DNA from: Liolophura sinensis
Lineage: Eukaryota > Mollusca > Polyplacophora > Chitonida > Chitonidae
Assembly: GCF_032854445.1 (NCBI RefSeq)
Contig: NC_088295.1
Location: 40,597,385-40,661,384, forward strand
Direction of reading: 5' to 3'
DNA length: 64,000 nucleotides
This document shows, in pieces, positions 23,481 through 38,400 of this stretch. Positions within the stretch are counted from its first letter, which is position 1, and every line of letters begins with the position of its first letter. The translations under genes and the position numbers were made by a program. Below the pieces are notes generated by a model. It saw only the letters and a list, made by a program, of their open reading frames with translations. It had not been told where the DNA came from and did no database searches.

Positions 23481-26400
23481 CTAAGCAGTGGCATCAAAGA
23501 AAGTGTCGAGAAGTCTGGATACTTGATCTACTGTGTACTTGACATATTTATCTGGATTTTTGGTAAAGTTCACCGCCGTGTATTTGTCTCTGAACATCTT
23601 GTACTTGGGGGTGATATAGTCTTTATTGTCTCTTATCAATGTCTGGCGAAGGTCAGAGTCCGGGATCGCGTAACTCTTCTGGATTCGACAAATGTCCTCG
23701 AGTTCTTTATTAAATCCCTATAATAAAATAAAAAAATAATGTCATAGAAGGACTTACAACTGTTTTGATACATGCTACTAAAAAACAGGTATGAAACAGG
23801 AATTTCTAACATAGTGTTCCAGGTGCAGCTCATGTTGGCTTCATCTCAGGTTGCATGAGGAAGGTCTGCAACCAACCCCTGGATAGTCACAGGTTTCCAC
23901 TGGCTCTGCCCAGTTTCTTCCCACCATAAATGTTGGACTGCATCGTATAAGCGCAAAGTATGCAATACTATCACAATAGCACAGGAAATTAAATATTTAC
24001 TAAAAAAATGTCACTGATTTGAGCAAGTCTATGAAAATCAATCATTTATAAATAATTAGCCATGACTATTCCATTTACCAAAGCTAGGAGTTTTTGAGTA
24101 AACAATATCAACAGTTCAATAGATCAAGTCTTTCAACAAAACAAAAGCAAAGTGAAAACATCAAAACCACTTACTGTAAACTTATCTTTGATATTTTGTT
24201 TGTCCTTGTCTTTCAGCTGAAACATAATTAATTGATAATGGTATCATAAATTCTGTAAAGTACACACAAGAAATACGCAAAAGTGGAGATTTTGACCTGC
24301 AGATCAAGACTGTCTTGTTTTAATAAAACAGAAGTATCAGCTCAGTCCACCTTTACAAAACTGCATCGATGGTAAAAAATCATTCTGAACAGTTCTGGTA
24401 CAAGGACAACTGGTCAAATTGAAAATGAAATGCCTTCCCTTCTCTTGACTCCTCAGCAAAACCCATTCTTAATCTACATGTAGCTTTTGACAGCGACAAA
24501 GTATAATATAATCATCCTTATTACGAACTAAGCTTAATATAATGTCCTGAGCAAGAAACAGTTTAGCTTCTTTTACAGTTCTCCTAATTCACCTTGAGAT
24601 TAGCAACATCAGGTGAGCTGGTCCTCTGCACAGAGATGGGTTTGTGCACCTCCAGGATATAGTGTAACACTCTACTCCAGCTGAAACAGAAAGTGAAAGT
24701 AAAGCACTGAATATACATAATCACTGCGTGATGATGCTATTGCAGGTATAGCAAGATATGTACCTATTAATATTAGGATACATGTAATGGAAAGCATGAT
24801 AGTTCTGCAGCCATCCCTTTAAATGTATTTATTCATTGGATTAGTGTTTTAAGCTGTACTCAAGGATATTTCACAACGGCAACCAGTATTATGGTGGGAG
24901 GAAATCCAACAGAAACCCATAACCATCTGCAGGTTGCTGCTATCCCCTTAAAAAGCAAAATATCACTGCTAAACAGATATGTCCCGCTAAAAAGCTGTTA
25001 TGTCTCTTGCAAACAGTCGCAGATTTGCTACCCTTTGTAGAGGACCAGATTGCACACTAGATTGCAGTATATACAGTCGTGGGTAAAATTATCAATAAAT
25101 GGTGTATTGGTGTATACCCAATGGCCTGTAACCTTCATGTAACCCACACAATGATTTCAGCAGAAATCAGTGGAAGACAAACTCAAAAAATCTCACAAAA
25201 ATGTCAAAATATCTCACCTTTCTGAGTATAACTTCTTGTTCTCAAGAATTTTGTCATTAAAGGCTTGTTCCACCTGGTTGTCAGCTATGTGTACAAGTTC
25301 CAAAAGACCACTCCTACAAACACAACAGAAAATAATACACTAATTGATCTATCACATTACAATCAAACCACTGCTGATAATTGTAAATCAATGCTTACAT
25401 TTTGCATGTTAACTATTTGTGTTAGAATTTCAAATAACTACTGTTTTATTTCTGTACCGCTCAAAAGTCTTAATCGTCATACAGAATACAATAGCATGCT
25501 CATGGGGTCAAGCTAGCAAGTACTTGGGCCTGGAGGAAAAGATTAAAACTTAACACAGGGCAATTCACTCAATCTGGCATCTTGTGTTACTCAAAATACA
25601 TGAGAAGCATTATACTCCACATCATTATTGAAGGGAACATGTGCACAGATGTCACATAAATACTGATATCAAATATATACATATATATCATAAAAGAAGG
25701 CCCTACCGACTATTAAGTGTACAATAAACTGACACAGTCTGTCACACAAAACATTACGTAATCTAGACATGTAACCACTACTGGGGTTCTTGTTTTCAAA
25801 CCTATTCTAAAGACCTACCTTTTCAGTGACTTCAGCATATAGTTATAGTTGTTCAGCATAAAAATGGCTCGTAGTGTGGCATCACCATAGGTCTCTGCCT
25901 TATTGGTCAAGTTCAGGCCCAGAGATGACAAAACCTTCACTGTGAAGAAAAAAACAAGTCCAGATCCAATGTAACTGATGTAGCTGATGTGACCAGCAGC
26001 TCTATCACAGGACAATGATGCAGTTATTGATGTCGTAAGGGATCTCTTATTCTTGATTGTGGGGTGCATTTTTGAAACGTGCATGCATCAAATCTTGGAT
26101 TTCACACAGACTGACAAATGTTTGATTCCATGATAGTTCTTCATGATCACAGTACAGATGGTTGGTACTCTTCTGAGGGATTATGTACAAGAGCTATCCA
26201 TCTGATAGTACATGTACCTACCTTATAAAATTCCCAACAGATTCATCCACATGATTAAATGCCATTCATATGTGTTTTCGGAGCCTGAACTCTGTGCTTA
26301 GCCAGTTTTTCTTTGAAACATGTAAAATGGCCTCATCTTATTTATCTATTTGATTGGTGTTTTACGCCGTACTCAAGAATATTTCACTTATACAATGATG

Positions 26401-29400
26401 GCCAGCATTATGGTGGGAGGAAACTGGGCAGAGCCTGGGGAAAACCCATGACCATCAGCAGGTTGCTGAAAGACCTTCCTGCGTAAGGCTGGAGAGGAAG
26501 CCAGCATGAGCTGGACTTGAACTCATACAACCGCATTGGTGAGAGGTTCCTGGGTCATTACACTGTGCTAGCGTGCTAACCAAATGAGCCACGGAGGCCC
26601 ACACCATGGCCTCATCTGATTGATTATTTATTAAAATGTGCTCTATTTCCCTATAATCAGTTTAACAGTTGGTAAGCCTGATTACATAGAAGGCAGTCTG
26701 GGGAAACCATTTACACATCACTAAGTACCTGCTAAGCCAGCTGCAGCTAATTTGCAACACTGCTGGTCTTGACCAAGGCTGATAAACCTACACAATATAA
26801 ATGGTTGGGCTTTACCCATTATGACTCATTTTGCCTGACTCACAGACTCATTTTGCCTGACTCACAGACTCAGAAACATTGAACTCCAGATTACTGTCCA
26901 CAATATCTCAATCCTGTGAGGGGCCTCCGTGGCTCAGTCGGTTAGCGCGCTAGCACAGCATAGTGACCCAGAAGCCTCTCACCAATGCACCCACCATAAT
27001 GCTGGCTGCCATCGTATAAGTGAAATATTCTTCAGTACGGCATAAAACACCAAATAAAAAAAAAAAAAGAAAAAAAAAAAAACCAATCCTGTGTAACTTA
27101 CTGACATAATCTGCTATCTTTTTCTTAGCTTTCTCAGGATCAGCGCCCATGGATGTACCAGCAGGATCGTCTGAATAGAAAGAATGCTTGATTTAAAAAA
27201 AAAGTTTTTTTCATTACGGGTTACATTAATATCAAAAGTCAAACACTGAAAAAATCAGTAATTCTCATTTCTACCTCTGACCCATGATGGTTTCCCTTTC
27301 CACTTGCATGCTTCTTAAACGACAATTTCCTTTGTGTTTCGAGTATTAAGGACAATATACTCTTATGAAAGTTAGGTGTTTCACAAAAAAAATATTTAAA
27401 ATATTTACTCTTAACAACATGTAGTTGACATTAGGAATTGACCTAATGTTTGTTTATATGTTTATTTATTTTGTTTATGTACATATTTCTTCAGCCTTTA
27501 TCTTCCTTTACTGACAGATTCACTATACTATGATTTATTTTTTTTTTGTTTGATGTTTAAAGCGCTCAAGAATGTTTCACTTATATGAGCAGTTTATGAG
27601 TGGCAGAAAACCGAGTGCCTGAAGTAAATCAACCACCTTTGTCAGGTAGTTGACTAACAGTGCTAGAAGTGCATCCATCTGACACAATATTATCGCTGTA
27701 ATCTCTTACCATGCCTAAGTAACATAACACCTGCAGCATCAGCATATTCCAGCAGCTGCTCCAAGAAAATCATCACCTGAAACATGGTCAGTTACTTCAT
27801 ATTTATTTATTTACTTGATTAATGCTCTGCATAATGTTCAATAATGTTTCAATTCTATGTTGGTGAGAAGGTTCACACCTTTCATGAAGCCATTGCCCCT
27901 TTTCAAATTCATGACACACTTCCAGATATACATGTGAGGTGACCAAAATCTAAGCTGATCAAACCATTCAAACATCACAACATTGGAACACACAGCTTTA
28001 TTGGTCATAAGATCTATAAAGACAAATCTTGGTTGGAGGAGTAGCCCATGGTAAACCATCAGCCTTGGCCTAAAATCAGATTTAGGTAACATGAAATAAA
28101 TTTAATTAATAGAGCCATATTTTCCAGGAGTAAATCATGACAGAATTGAACACCTGAGCAATCACCATAAAGCATGGTGACCTTCAAACTAACTTGACTC
28201 AAAACAGGGTGAGAGATTGCTGAACTGCAGAGAGACCAATAACAGACACATTAAATTCCACTTACATGATTGGTGAGCTCATGTACAGTGTCATCTTTGT
28301 CCAGAGATGTGACAATAACAGACAGATTAAATCCCACTTACATGATTGGTGAGCTCATGTACAGTGTCATCTTTGTCCAGAGATGTGACAATAGCAGACA
28401 GATTAAATCCCACTTACATGATTGGTGAGCTCATATACAGTGTCATCTTTGTCCAGAGATGTGACAATAGCAGACAGATTAAATCCCACTTACATGATTG
28501 GTGAGCTCATGTACAGTGTCATCTTTGTCCAGAGATGTGACAATAACAGACTGATTAAAATCCACTTACACGATTGGTGACCTCATGTACAGTGTCATCT
28601 TTGTCCAGAGATGTGACAATAGCAGACAGATTAAATCCCACTTACATGATTGGTGAGCTCAAGTACAGTTCCATCTTTGTCCAGAGATGTGACAATAACA
28701 GACAGATTAAATCCCACTTACACGACTGGTGAGCTCATGTACAGTGTCATCTTTGTCCAGAGATGTGACAATAGCAGCAGACACATTAACTTCCACTTAC
28801 ATGATTGGTGAGCTCATGTACAGTGTCATCTTTGTCCAGAGATGTGACAATAGCAGACAGATTAAATCCCACTTACATGATTGGTGAGCTCATGTACAGT
28901 GTCATCTTTGTCCAGAGATGTGACAATAACAGACTGATTAAAATCCACTTACACGATTGGTGACCTCATGTACAGTGTCATCTTTGTCCAGAGATGTGAC
29001 AATAGCAGACAGATTAAATCCCACTTACATGATTGGTGAGCTCAAGTACAGTTTCATCTTTGTCCACAGATGTGACAATAACAGACAGATTAAATCCCAC
29101 TTACATGATTGGTGAGCTCATGTACAGTGTCATCTTTGTCCAGAGATGTGACAATAGCAGACAGATTAAATCCCACTTACATGATTGGTGAGCTCATATA
29201 CAGTGTCATCTTTGTCCACAGATGTGACAATAACAGACAGATTAAATCCCACTTACATGATTGGTGAGCTCATGTACAGTGTCATCTTTGTCCAGGGATG
29301 TGACAATAACAGACTGATTAAATCCCACTTACATGATTGGTGAGCTCATGTACAGTTCCATCTTTGTGACAATAATAGACACATTAAATCCCACTTACAT

Positions 29401-32400
29401 GATTGGTGAGCTCATGTACAGTGTCATCTTTGTCCAGAGATGTGACAATAACAGACTGATTAAATCCCACTTACATGATTGGTGAGCTCATATACAGTGT
29501 CATCTTTGTCCAGGGATGTGACAATAACAGACTGATTAAATCTCACTTACATGATTGGTGAGCTCATATACAGTTTCATCTTTGTCCAGGGATGTGACAA
29601 TAACAGACTGATTAAATCTCACTTACATGATTGGTGAGCTCATGTACAGTTCCATCTTTGTGACAATAATAGACACATTAAATCCCACTTACATGATTGG
29701 TGAGCTCATGTACAGTGTCATCTTTGTCCAGAGATGTGACAATAACAGACAGATTAAATCCCACTTACATGATTGGTGAGCTCATATACAGTGTCATCTT
29801 TGTCCAGGGATATGACAATAACAGACAGATTAAATCCCACTTACATGATTGGTGAGCTCAAGTACAGTTCCATCTTTGTCCAAGGATGTGACAATAACAG
29901 ACTTATTAAATCCCACTTACACGATTGGTGACCTCATATACAGTTTCATCTTTGTCCAGGGATATGACAATAACAGACAGATTAAATCCCACTTACATGA
30001 TTGGTGAGCTCAAGTACAGTTCCATCTTTGTTCAGAGATGTGACAATAACAGACAGATTAAATCCCACTTACATTATTGGTGAACTCATATACAGTTTCA
30101 TTTTTGTCCAAGGATGTTACAATAACAGACTGATTAAATACCATTTACATGATTGGTGAGCTCATGTACACTTTCATCTTTGTCCAGAGATGTGACAATA
30201 ACAGACAGATTAAATCTCACTTACATGATTGGTGAGCTCATGTACAGTTCCATCTTTGTCAAAGATAAGACAATAACAGATAGATTAAATCCCACTTACA
30301 TGATTGGTGAGCTCATGGACAGTTCCATCTTTAGGCATATTTGAGGCCCTCTCTGGATCTGCCTATTGTCAGGAATGAAACAAGAGAATCATTACACAGG
30401 TTAGTTACATTTCTGACAAGTAAATGATCTAAATAGTGCATCTAATAATAAATATGAACAATATGGTAATTTAAATACATTTTTTCCAGTTCAACTGCAA
30501 CCTACATGTATTGCATATCTGTTCATGAATCAAACTCAGCTGCCTAGAATTTGACAGATATAAAATGGAACCATTTGTTATATGCAGATGCAGAGAGATA
30601 ATGACTACAGTAATTTGAGTTGCAATACTAATATACTGCATTTCGCCTCAAATTTACCTCTTTTCAAGTGACACACCTTTCTTGATTCTGACTTATTACA
30701 GTAAATGATGTAAAGTTTCACCCATTGGTTACTGTCGTTTACTTTCGCACCGGGCTGAATTAGCGGCAAGATGATCGCCCATTTCATTATCCCACATGGC
30801 AGCTATTGTCCCTAATCTGCGCCATGTGGGGTGAAATCACTCACAGCAAAGTGTGCAGATCTCCCAAATAGCCATCTATAATCATACCCATGAATTAAAT
30901 GGAAGAAAGTATCAAGTCAGGAGATGAGTATTACAAACCCATGGTCATAACAGTACAAACAGGCCTACAATGTACGCTGCAGGCCTCGAAACGGGGAACG
31001 ATTGTTCAGTGACGTGACTTCCATGTGCTTTATGTGTCCCTAACAACAGGTAAGATTTTTTTGCCTTTCAGCGGCAAAGGGGGCCTCTGTGGCTCTGTCG
31101 GTTAGTGCGCTAGCGCAGGGTAATGACCCAGGAGTCTCTCACCAATGCGGTCGCTGTGAGTTCAAGTCCAGCTCATGCTGGCTTCCTCTCCGGTCATACA
31201 TGGGAAGTTCTGATAGCAACCTGCGGAGGTCGTGGGTTTCCCCCGGGCTCTGCCCGGTTTCCTCCCACCATACCGCTAGCCGCCTTCGTATAAGTGAAAT
31301 ATTCTTCAGTACGGCATAAAACACCAATCAAATAAATAATTAAATAAATAAATAAATTCAGCGGCAAAAATCCCGCAAATGATAGGTATAACTGACACGT
31401 GGAGATTTCAAGCCTTCTGATTGTAAGTTGTTGCTTTAAACGCAGTTTGACATCACCGGTTGCTAGTTCGAAAGCAAGGATTTACAGGGTGCTATTAAAC
31501 TTCTGTTATGGCTTTGTACTTGAAGAGCTGTGCATTTCATCGGATATTTGACATGCCACTCCACACGGGCAAATGTATTAAAAAGTCATGCTCAACCTCC
31601 AGAGAGTTTTCTCCCAAATTCCTGTTCATCATGAAATGGCAATCATAAAACAATGAAGGTGCACCTGTTGTGAAATAAGCCTCTATGTACTAAATTCATT
31701 ATGATTAAAACTGAAGAAAACATGAGCTGCTGGTGGTGGAAGCCTAGACTGATTGCCCAATGAAGTGTGAGCTTGCAGGTTTATTACATTCGGGAACTTT
31801 CCATATAATCCACCCCTGAAGCTCTCCGGCGACGCCCATTCACCAAGAATCACAGTCAACGTAGTGAATCATGGGATACACTTTCCAAGTCTTAGAGCAA
31901 AACTTTAGGTTATTTACTGTAATCTAGCTTATACATGTAGGGCCACTTAAGCAGTTTTTGATATGTTTAAATAACTTCTTACCAAAAACAGTGCTTCATC
32001 TAAACTGACCTTTTAAGGCCTTTATGTTCTGATGAATGTTTACAGGCTAAACTTTAGATGAAATACAGAACTTTAGGAATTATTTTTCGAAATTCAGTCT
32101 TACCTTTATGCTGTCAACAAATGCATCTAATCCCTTGGCACCCTGCAAAGATGTGAAGATGTCTAATAATTATCAAGTTTTATTTTAATCAGTGAGCCCA
32201 TGCAAGACTCATGACTTGGGGTAAAGTGATAAATACTTATTTTTCTGATTGTTGTTTTGAAATGAGAGATACTGAACAATTGTAATGATATATGATCAAT
32301 GTCAGTTTTATAGGTAATGGAAAAACAAGTGGTCTTCCAAAATCCTGAGTCAAACAGCCAAAAGAGTGGTATCAGCTGCTTACTGACAAAGGCCCTATGA

Positions 32401-35400
32401 ACAATGAACCCCCATCTTGTGTGTATCAATCATTGAAAGACAAGTCCATCAATCTTAACAAGAATCCCATGAAATGGTAGTGCAGAGGGGAAGAACTTCA
32501 ATTTATTCGTAGGTAGTATCTTTAATGAAGGTGCAAAAGTCTTTGGTTGTATTATAAGCTGTGGTTGGTAGTTACATGTATGCTAATTCAGCCAATTCAG
32601 CCCTTTGTCAAAGTGACCACATACGTGTGTAATACATACCGTTGTATCAAGAGAAGACAGTAAGGATGTTAACTTGGTCCTGGTGTTTGTGTTTAATCCC
32701 TGTAAACAGTGAGCAGATGGCAACAGTTGAAACTCACATGAATGCCCTATACCAAACACAAATTTCTTCCCAGACAGTAGAATACTGTACAAATACTCTA
32801 GAGATTATACAATATATATCTCATTAAAATACTTAAATAATTTTTATTAAGAAATATTTATGCATGGTTCCTAACCATTAAAAAATATTTTTCATGGATT
32901 TTTACATAATCTATGTGTTCCAGCACTTTCAAAGACTATTTAGTTTAAATACAAACCTCCACCTTGAGATTAACCGATACTACATGCTTTTTAGCAGCTT
33001 ACTTACTGGGTCATTTACAACACTTTGCTACATTCTTATTACATTTAACAATACTCTGCTACATTCTTATTACATTTAACAATACTTTCAAGGACATAAC
33101 TCAAAATAAACATTTTCTGCCAACAAAATTTGAGACGTTTGAAGGATTTCAGTCACCAGTTAGAGCCCTATTTACATGTATGGTTACCATGGAGATATAT
33201 TAGTCTTTAAGGGTCAGTCAACAGAAGGAAACACAATGTGGTATTCTGTTTAAGAAATTACAAGCAAAGTCATTGGCTGTATCTTCCACATGTTATAATC
33301 ATGGCAATGCAATGGGCCCGCTCTGAATTACCTCCCTTGTTACACAACATTAATAGCGAGATTAGTTTTTGAGGCGTGAAGCTACGAGAAGTGGGAACTC
33401 GTTTATTACAGCATGCACAAAGTAGTTTATGTCACAAAAGTCACAAATATTTTCTACACAACAGAATGTAAAAAATAAGCATGATATCAGTCTTTGAGAG
33501 TCGTAGAAATGTGGAGAGATCTCAAATGAAGTTGATGTTTCTCAGCTTAAAAGTAGAATATATAACATTTGACAGAGTTCACCAAAGCTGTCTAATGTAT
33601 TTAGGGTCAAGAGTTTTGAATTATCTCTGAATGGATTAAGAAATGCATAGTTTATCCTGGACTTCCAAACAGGTTTACTTCGAATTAAAAGCTGTCTTAA
33701 AGCCTTCAAATAGCTTATGCCGCTTTAACTTTGATACTAGCCATTAGCCATCTCAACTCAAAGGAGGTAATTCTGGGCTGCTCCATTACATCTTTTAGGA
33801 ACTTACCTCTAGAGTGAGATCAAAGTCTGACTTAATGCTTCTGATGTGACGGATAATGGGGAAGACATTCAGCACAGATGTGTACTCGTGACGACCCATG
33901 GCTTTCCGGACATTCACAGCAATCAGCTTAAACAAGACAAGGGTATGCTGTATGAGATTATCCGCAGAAGGAACACAGTAACTTAATGGAACACACCTCA
34001 CAATACACAAGTTACAAAACTTGACAGAATAATGACACCTTCAACAGACGATTTGACTTTAATCCTTAACATAACGGACATGATGGATTCATTTGTCAAT
34101 CTGACCACCACTGGTGGCAGAGGCTATCATGTCACAATGCTCCAGAAGTCAGGCCAAATTGTGTCAGCTAAGAACACACACTACAACACATACCACCTAC
34201 TTGACCTATGTCAGACTCTATGGAGGCAATGACATCACTGGTGTTCTCAAGGCAATGTGAACGGAAGGAAACATCAGTGATCACATCCTCCTCCGGAACA
34301 AATCATACCTAGTGAGGAGAGAGCGAATGATGAACTACTATAGTTACCTCCCCTTCGCTAATGACCATCTCCATTGCCTGCTGTATGGTGTCATCTAATA
34401 CTGTTCTCTGGTGTTTCTCAGGTATGATGTTTGTCATTAACTGAGCCTCACTCTGCAATCATACAGTATAACACTATGGTAACAAAATATTTACACATTT
34501 AGCTTTCTTATCAAAGTTTACATTTAGCAAAATGGCCAGACAGCGATGGGAGCCACTCACAAACTCGTCAGGAAAATACCTAATAAATAACTTTGGTATA
34601 TTAGTGACCAACATTTTTATGTGTGACCAACAGATTTGTATATCATGCCCTTAAACAATGAGATTCCATGACAGTAGTCAGATTTATGGGATGCTGGAAA
34701 TTAGACTGAATCATCTAGTAGATTTGGGCAAATACTCTGTATTGAGCAGTCTGTGTTAAGAATGAATGACTCCTGTGATACCTGTATTAGTTTGAGTAAT
34801 GCTGTCAGCTGAGTGATGTAGAACTCCAGCTCTACATCTGACCACGTCTCTTCTCTCGTCGTCTCTAAACTCGCAGATATCTGACGTTTGTTACCTGAAC
34901 AAATTCATGGCATACATGTAAATACATAAATATCTGATTTACTCAGTCTCAAAAATGGCTTTTGGTTTTATACCTTTCAATGTGGACATCTGGTACATTC
35001 ATGAAACAAAAAAGGGTGATATATTAATTGACGGCAAAATGACAGACAGGAAATGTTCCCTTAACACTATTTGCATATTCCTAGCTCCTCTGAATATAAT
35101 TTATGTTGCTTTATCAGGTGAACATGGAAATAAAATATCATTCTTGTACTCTGCCACATCTGACAAAAGTAAAGTTTTGTAAAAAAATGTTTGATATATT
35201 GAGAAAAATACTTTGAGAATTAACACAAGGAAACAGGTGGAAATGTTGACGGATCAGTTCAGAAATCTGGAAATGCTATGTGGTGATGCCAAAACGATAA
35301 CAAAGCCACTCGTACCACCAAACATGCTAAAGAAGTGATTATGAAACAAGCTTGGTTTTCTTTGACATTTATTACAATTTTATTTATTTATTTAATTGAT

Positions 35401-38400
35401 TGGTGTTTTACGCTGTCTTCAAGAATATTTCACTTATACGATGGCGGCCAGCATTTATGGTGGGGGGAAACCGGGCACAGCCCGGGGGAAACCCACGACC
35501 ATACACAGGTTGCTTCCAGACATTCCCACGTAGGTCCGGAGAGGAGGCCAGCATGAGCTGCACTTGAACTCACAGCGGTTATAATTTTAGGGTTTAGCCC
35601 TAGTAGAGGGCTGTACTCACCAGCTTCAAATGGTGATTTTATCAATGCCTTGGAAGCCTTATTCATAAATCTGAAAGAAGAATTGCTGAATGAAAAGTTA
35701 ATGTCTAAAAAACAATTCATAAAAATATTTCATTTCCAAATAGAATACTCTCCTAATTATATGGATTTCCAGTCATGTTGAGATTAAAGTAAAACATATA
35801 AAAAGGGAAAAAATTGAGACATTGAGATCAATCTACAAATTTTGACAAATAAATCTTAAACTACTGCATGGCCACAATATAATTTCATTCTTTGCTTAAA
35901 ATGAATATTGGTAACTTTCACTCACAGTGTTCTCTTTATGCTCTTTCTTGTGGGTGTTTCCTTAGCTGTTCTGAGTTTCCCACTCTGAAAGGCACAAGGA
36001 AATAAATCATACAAAACATCACTGAAACAAATTCATTTATTATTTCATTGGTGTTTTATGCCATCCTCAAGAATGTTTCACTTATACAACGGCGGCCAGC
36101 ATTAGGGTGGGGGGAAACTGGACAGAGCCCTGGGGAAACCCACGACCATCTGCAGGTTGCTGTCAGACCTTCCCACGTACTGACGCAGAGGAAGCCAGCA
36201 TGAGTTGAACTTGAACTCACAGCGACCACACTGGTGAAAGGCTCCAGGGTCATTACGCGGCGCTGGTGTGCTGGCCGCCTCAATACACGCAAGTATACTT
36301 ATGCATAGTTTTATTTATTTATTTATTTGACTGGTGTTTTACGCCGCAGGTTGCTGGCAGACCTGCATAGTTCTAAGTGACCTATTTGATGATGCCCACT
36401 TCAATTTTTAGAATTCTTTCCCTTTAATTAGAAAAGGTTACTTACTGTTGCTGGAGAACTTTGTATATGAAAGGAAGCACTGCCCAGGCTTGACGATTTC
36501 AAGTGATCTTTCAATCTGTCAAAATAAAAATCATTCAACAGACATCTATAAAAAGAGTACAAAAAAATTAACACTCAGTTTGAACGAATGAATGAATGAA
36601 ACCTTTATTTAAAAGAGGGTAGCCCTATCACTGAACAATTTGCTCTTCCCAGAGGCCCTCTAAAACAATACATGAACATTAAATAAGTACAAACAGTACA
36701 TACAATTCCATTTTTAAAACATGAAAACAGTCAATAATACATCACTACATATATAAGCTGAAATCTTAAACAAACAGACGTGTTCCAATTTATTGGCTGA
36801 AATAAGTCTGCTTGAAAGGAAAATGTATTTTAAAAAGACATATACTTTCCACAGTGAGCTTTATAACCATATTTCTATTTATTTAACTTTCCACTACTGT
36901 AAATTTTGATCAGTCAAGAAAGCTGAAGTTGAACTAGATCCATGTACTGAAAGAATGATTATGGCTTAAACCCACACCAGCTGTATTTAATCCAGATGTG
37001 AGTGAAATTCACTAAAAGAGATGCAAACATAAAAAGACCAAGAGGAAAACTGCATAAATAGCACACCCTTACTATGATAAATATATTTATTTGACTGGAG
37101 TTTACCCTGTACTCAAGAATATTTCACTTATATTACCGCGGCCAGCATTATGGTGGTAGGACACTGAGCAGAGCCCGGGGCAAACCTACAAACATCCACA
37201 GGTTGTTGACAAGGCTTACCCCTGAAGTGACTGTTGCAGAATGGAGGATCTTGATGCTGAGTAGACTTTAAGGAAGTCTGTAGTGTTGCCGTCGGTGACC
37301 AGCCATCTGGCCATCTCTCCCAGTTCTCCCATTTCCTTCTCAGGGAAGTGTTCTAGCACTGTGTTATCAGAGTCATGACTGCCCTGAGAAACAATATCTG
37401 CAGGAAAGACACAAGAAATAAATGGCAACACTTGACATGAAAATTTAGGCTTTTATGTATATTAAGATATACAGAGAGTATACAGTACAGAACATTTACA
37501 AACTCTCCCCAAACTTAACAACGACAACATAATCATAAAACAAGTCTTCTCAACCTTTAAACCAGGTTCAGGTATGACAGACTATTATTTCTTTAGGTAA
37601 AACCAAACCTACCATCATCTCCACCAAGCAGGTTCAATATTATCATTGGGCGAACAGGTCTTCCATGACGACTTAGAGTGGACTTGAACTCCTGCTGAAT
37701 GTTGTCTTTTCCTTCATCAAACAGCAAACTCTGATGACAAAAGAACGGCACTGAAAATAAATTCTCAGAGACACAAGTCGCATTATTTAACTGCTTAGTT
37801 TTTCCTTCTTTCTCACACCATAACCAACTGTTTTATATCTCAAAAGTATACAAGTGGTGAATAAGGCAACCACTTCTACATAAAATGCTTCTAATCAATT
37901 TAACACTGGTTTCACAAGCTTAATGCAATGCATAAACCACATGTCTGTTGTCATACTTGTACATGTAAATTGCCAAAAAGTCAAAAGAACAACCTTTTCC
38001 GTATTGTTAATGCTTCTATCAACTATTGTTTCTTGTTTCATTTAAGACAAGATGATGTCACTAGAGCTTATCAACAGGTTACATGCGCAACAGCTGATAT
38101 TTCCTCGACTATGTATATCATATCAGGCAACAGTGTAATCTTAGCACTCCTGACAATTCTAAGCTTTATGAATCTTACCACTATTGATACTCTATCTGTA
38201 TCATATCTGGCAACAGTGTAATCTTACCACTCCTGACAATTTTACACTTTATGAATCTTACCACTGCTGATATTTTCTGGACTATGCATAACATAATTAT
38301 ATAAGATGAAAGTGCAATTTTACCACTCCTTACAATTCTGAACTGTATGTATCAGTGTAATCTTACAACTGCTAATATTTCCGAACATGTGTATCATATC

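Noticed and set aside
30153-30344. Short plus-strand frame with repeated ITDRLN.TYMIGEL
   Set aside because: Antisense translation of the donor-derived array of EXOC7 intron 15.
34032-34232. Plus-strand 66-codon frame inside EXOC7 intron 11
   Set aside because: No homology recognised and antisense to the gene; most likely chance.
36585-36700. GAATGAATGAA plus CCTTTATTTAAA stretch as a LINE 3' end
   Set aside because: Suggestive of a retrotransposon tail, but no second copy in the window and no coding remnant, so not called.
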